From assembly GCA_937901145.1 (NCBI GenBank), contig CALCHE010000165.1, forward strand, positions 1 through 6,753: a DNA stretch of 6,753 nt, in the 5' to 3' direction. Made by a program: the position numbers and the translations under genes. The notes beneath the pieces were generated by a model. It saw only the letters and a list, made by a program, of their open reading frames with translations, did not search any database and was not told the origin of the DNA. This document shows, in pieces, positions 5,769-6,753 of the stretch (position 1 is the stretch's first letter; the number at the start of each line of letters is the position of its first letter). Source of the DNA: an uncultured Clostridia bacterium. Its GTDB lineage: Bacteria > Bacillota > Clostridia > Oscillospirales > Acutalibacteraceae.

Positions 5769-6365
5769 TTAAGTCACATTGTTTTGCAGCAATGAATAAA
5801 ACATTCCAAAAAATCTGTCAAAGGGTTTATCTCCGCCCCAAGCATGTTGTTCAAATACCATCGTAAATTTTTCTGTAAAAATAACAACAACTATTTGATC
5901 ATTGTAATCAGAAACGCTATATTCATTTTTTAATCTTATATTAGGACTAATCCAGCAAGACCCATTTTCATAACTATATCTTCTGCACATCAGATTAAAA
6001 ACAGGTCTAAACTCACCAAACTCATAATCTAACCATTTTTCTAAATCGTCTCGAGTACTAATATTGTAACGTCCGTTATAAGAATCATTATTAGGTACTA
6101 TTGAAAAATTTAAAAAGTCGTTAACAGCTTCTATCCCGTCACTGAAATCATCAACTTCTCCAATATTGAAAAAATCTCCGTCTTTGACTAAATCATTATA
6201 TATCTCTGATAAATCAGTATAACTGTTAATTTTATCAACAGTGCACTCAATCCAATGCTCGTCAATAAAAGTTGGTTTTGACCAATCTCTTATAAAGCCA
6301 AAATAGGGAACAAGCAATATTAAAACTAAAACTATTGATAACATTTGTTTTCTTTTAAATTTCAT
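5769..6365 (-). CDS. Membrane-anchored small protein of unknown function
   Basis: The product has 198 residues from the ATG at 6363-6365. A basic N-terminus (MKFKRKQ) and one hydrophobic segment (about residues 8-25) form a signal anchor or uncleaved signal peptide. No clear lipobox or AxA site is visible. The remaining ~170 residues are acidic and aromatic, probably outside the membrane, with Cys41, Cys127 and Cys137 and a C-terminal stretch FEQHAWGGDKPFDRFFG (171-187). I do not recognise the family. The start is chosen because AAGGGG (complement of 6374-6379) lies eight bases upstream and a near-consensus promoter precedes it. The frame stays open to 6566, but that part reads through the hairpin array and lies upstream of the promoter. 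It is AT-rich like the 4943-5479 gene and unlike the hydrolase genes. The stop codon abuts the shared box, so it appears to be cargo of the cassette-like unit. Confidence 0.8.
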   Translation of the reverse strand: MKFKRKQMLSIVLVLILLVPYFGFIRDWSKPTFIDEHWIECTVDKINSYTDLSEIYNDLVKDGDFFNIGEVDDFSDGIEAVNDFLNFSIVPNNDSYNGRYNISTRDDLEKWLDYEFGEFRPVFNLMCRRYSYENGSCWISPNIRLKNEYSVSDYNDQIVVVIFTEKFTMVFEQHAWGGDKPFDRFFGMFYSLLQNNVT

Positions 6366-6373
6366 AAATTCAT

Positions 6374-6416
6374 CCCCTTTTACAATTATTATATTATGAG
6401 AAAATTGTAATGTCAA
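6374..6416 (-). promoter_or_regulatory. Near-consensus promoter and ribosome binding site of the 5769-6365 gene
   Basis: On the minus strand a perfect TTGACA (complement of 6411-6416) and a perfect TATAAT (complement of 6388-6393) are exactly 17 bases apart. AAGGGG (complement of 6374-6379) is the ribosome binding site. The -35 lies five bases from the first hairpin of array 2, the same arrangement as at 5521-5533. Confidence 0.85.
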
Positions 6417-6420
6417 TCTC

Positions 6421-6625
6421 TTTGCCCGAAGGACAAAAATCAAGGCGAAGCCTTGTATGTAATCCGTCGCAGACGGAATGTAATCATCAGGTCGAGATGT
6501 ATGTAATCCTTTCGCAGAAAGGTATGTAATCAATCCGAAGGAGGAATGTACCTGCGGTAATGACATACGCCTACGGCGATTACATACACGCTGTCGCGTG
6601 ATTACATACCAATCCTTCGGATTGG
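6421..6625. repeat. Hairpin array 2, TATGTAAT word
   Basis: Ten short inverted repeats lie at 6421-6437 (one mismatch, GAA loop), 6441-6455 (CAAGGC-GAA-GCCTTG), 6463-6477 (TCCGTC-GCA-GACGGA), 6485-6499 (4 bp), 6508-6522 (CCTTTC-GCA-GAAAGG), about 6534-6542 (decayed, GAA), 6549-6559 (TACC-TGC-GGTA), 6568-6578 (CGCC-TAC-GGCG), 6587-6600 (CACGC-TGTC-GCGTG) and 6609-6625 (CCAATCC-TTC-GGATTGG). The left ones are separated by TATGTAAT or AATGTAAT (6456-6463, 6477-6484, 6500-6507, 6523-6530). The right ones are separated by its reverse complement ATTACATA (6579-6586, 6601-6608). Triloops change from GNA to TNC at the same centre (about 6545-6560). Stem sequences differ from unit to unit. Confidence 0.85.
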
Positions 6626-6628
6626 ATA

Positions 6629-6666
6629 AAAAAACGACAACCTTCTATCGAAGATTGTCGTTTTTT
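6629..6666. terminator. Bidirectional terminator hairpin, copy 3
   Basis: Bases 6629-6640 pair with 6655-6666 (12 bp, A-run and T-run outside, CGACAA/TTGTCG inside). After one C-A mismatch, CTTC (6642-6645) pairs with GAAG (6650-6653) over a TATC loop. It occupies the same position as 5706-5737 next to the shared box. It would terminate a minus-strand gene entering from the right edge. Confidence 0.8.
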
Positions 6667-6698
6667 GTGTTTACAGCTTAAAATAGCAACATCTCGAT
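6662..6698. repeat. Shared cassette-end box, copy 3
   Basis: TTTTTGTGTTTACAGCT (6662-6678) is followed by TAAAA and TAGCAACATCTCGAT. It differs from copy 2 at only a few bases and overlaps the outer terminator arm in the same way. Confidence 0.85.
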
Positions 6699-6708
6699 AA
6701 ATTGGAAT

Positions 6709-6753
6709 TTAGTTAGCTGATTTATCTCTAATATTAAGCCACACATACACAAT
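6709..6753 (-). CDS. Possible C-terminal end of a further cassette gene (partial)
   Basis: On the minus strand the last 45 bases read IVYVWLNIRDKSAN and a TAA stop (complement of 6709-6711), 10 bases before the shared box, open to the window edge. The stop-then-box spacing resembles that of the 5769-6365 gene, which is the main reason to suspect a gene here. Another frame is also open: it runs through the box and stops at a TAA inside it. Fourteen codons are too few to be sure. Confidence 0.3.
   Translation of the reverse strand: MVYVWLNIRDKSAN

Noticed and set aside
6366..6566. N-terminal extension of the 5769-6365 gene to an ATG at 6566
   Set aside because: It translates the hairpin array and crosses the promoter at 6388-6416. 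The ATG at 6365 has a ribosome binding site, a membrane anchor and a promoter at the right distance.
6421..6625. CRISPR array
   Set aside because: The repeated word is only 8 bases and inverts in the second half. The intervening segments are self-complementary hairpins of 9-17 bases, not unique spacers. No cas gene is present.

Overview
The window looks like a chromosomal segment of a Gram-positive gut-type Clostridia bacterium (Oscillospiraceae/Ruminococcus-like). The grounds are strong GGAGG-type ribosome binding sites, TTGACA/TATAAT promoters with 17-base spacers, rho-independent terminators after genes, secreted proteins with Gram-positive signal peptides, and an S-layer-homology-like wall-binding tail. 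This placement is inference from style; no phylogenetic marker gene is present.

Left part (1-2940): a cluster of three long perfect hairpins without a gene (about 24-171) is followed by two genes on the minus strand, each with its own promoter and terminator. They encode a three-helix membrane protein of unknown function (325-1155) and a secreted LCAT-type alpha/beta hydrolase (1288-2940) in which the nucleophile-elbow serine is replaced by cysteine.

Middle (2941-4792): a divergent, AT-rich regulatory region with promoters on both strands separates the LCAT-like gene from a plus-strand gene for a secreted SGNH/GDSL esterase with an SLH-like C-terminus (3270-4733), closed by a strong terminator. 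The two divergently transcribed exported hydrolases probably act outside the cell on ester-linked lipids or acylated polymers and may be co-regulated.

Right part (4793-6753): the composition becomes clearly AT-rich and the layout becomes modular. Two small unrelated unknown genes on the minus strand (4943-5479 cytosolic; 5769-6365 membrane-anchored) each have a good promoter. Each is preceded by an array of short hairpins, and each is followed by a conserved box of about 36 bases (three copies: 4845-4876, 5733-5768, 6662-6698). In two of the three copies an intact terminator hairpin adjoins the box. A possible third gene enters from the right edge (6709-6753).

Within each array, hairpins with GNA triloops alternate with an 8-base word (ACTTCATT in one array, TATGTAAT in the other), and both the word and the loop switch to their reverse complement in the right half. 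This repeated gene / box / terminator / hairpin-array architecture is the best candidate in the window for an undescribed system. It may be a cassette-type mobile or recombining element that works through folded single-stranded DNA, and it carries accessory genes of unknown function.
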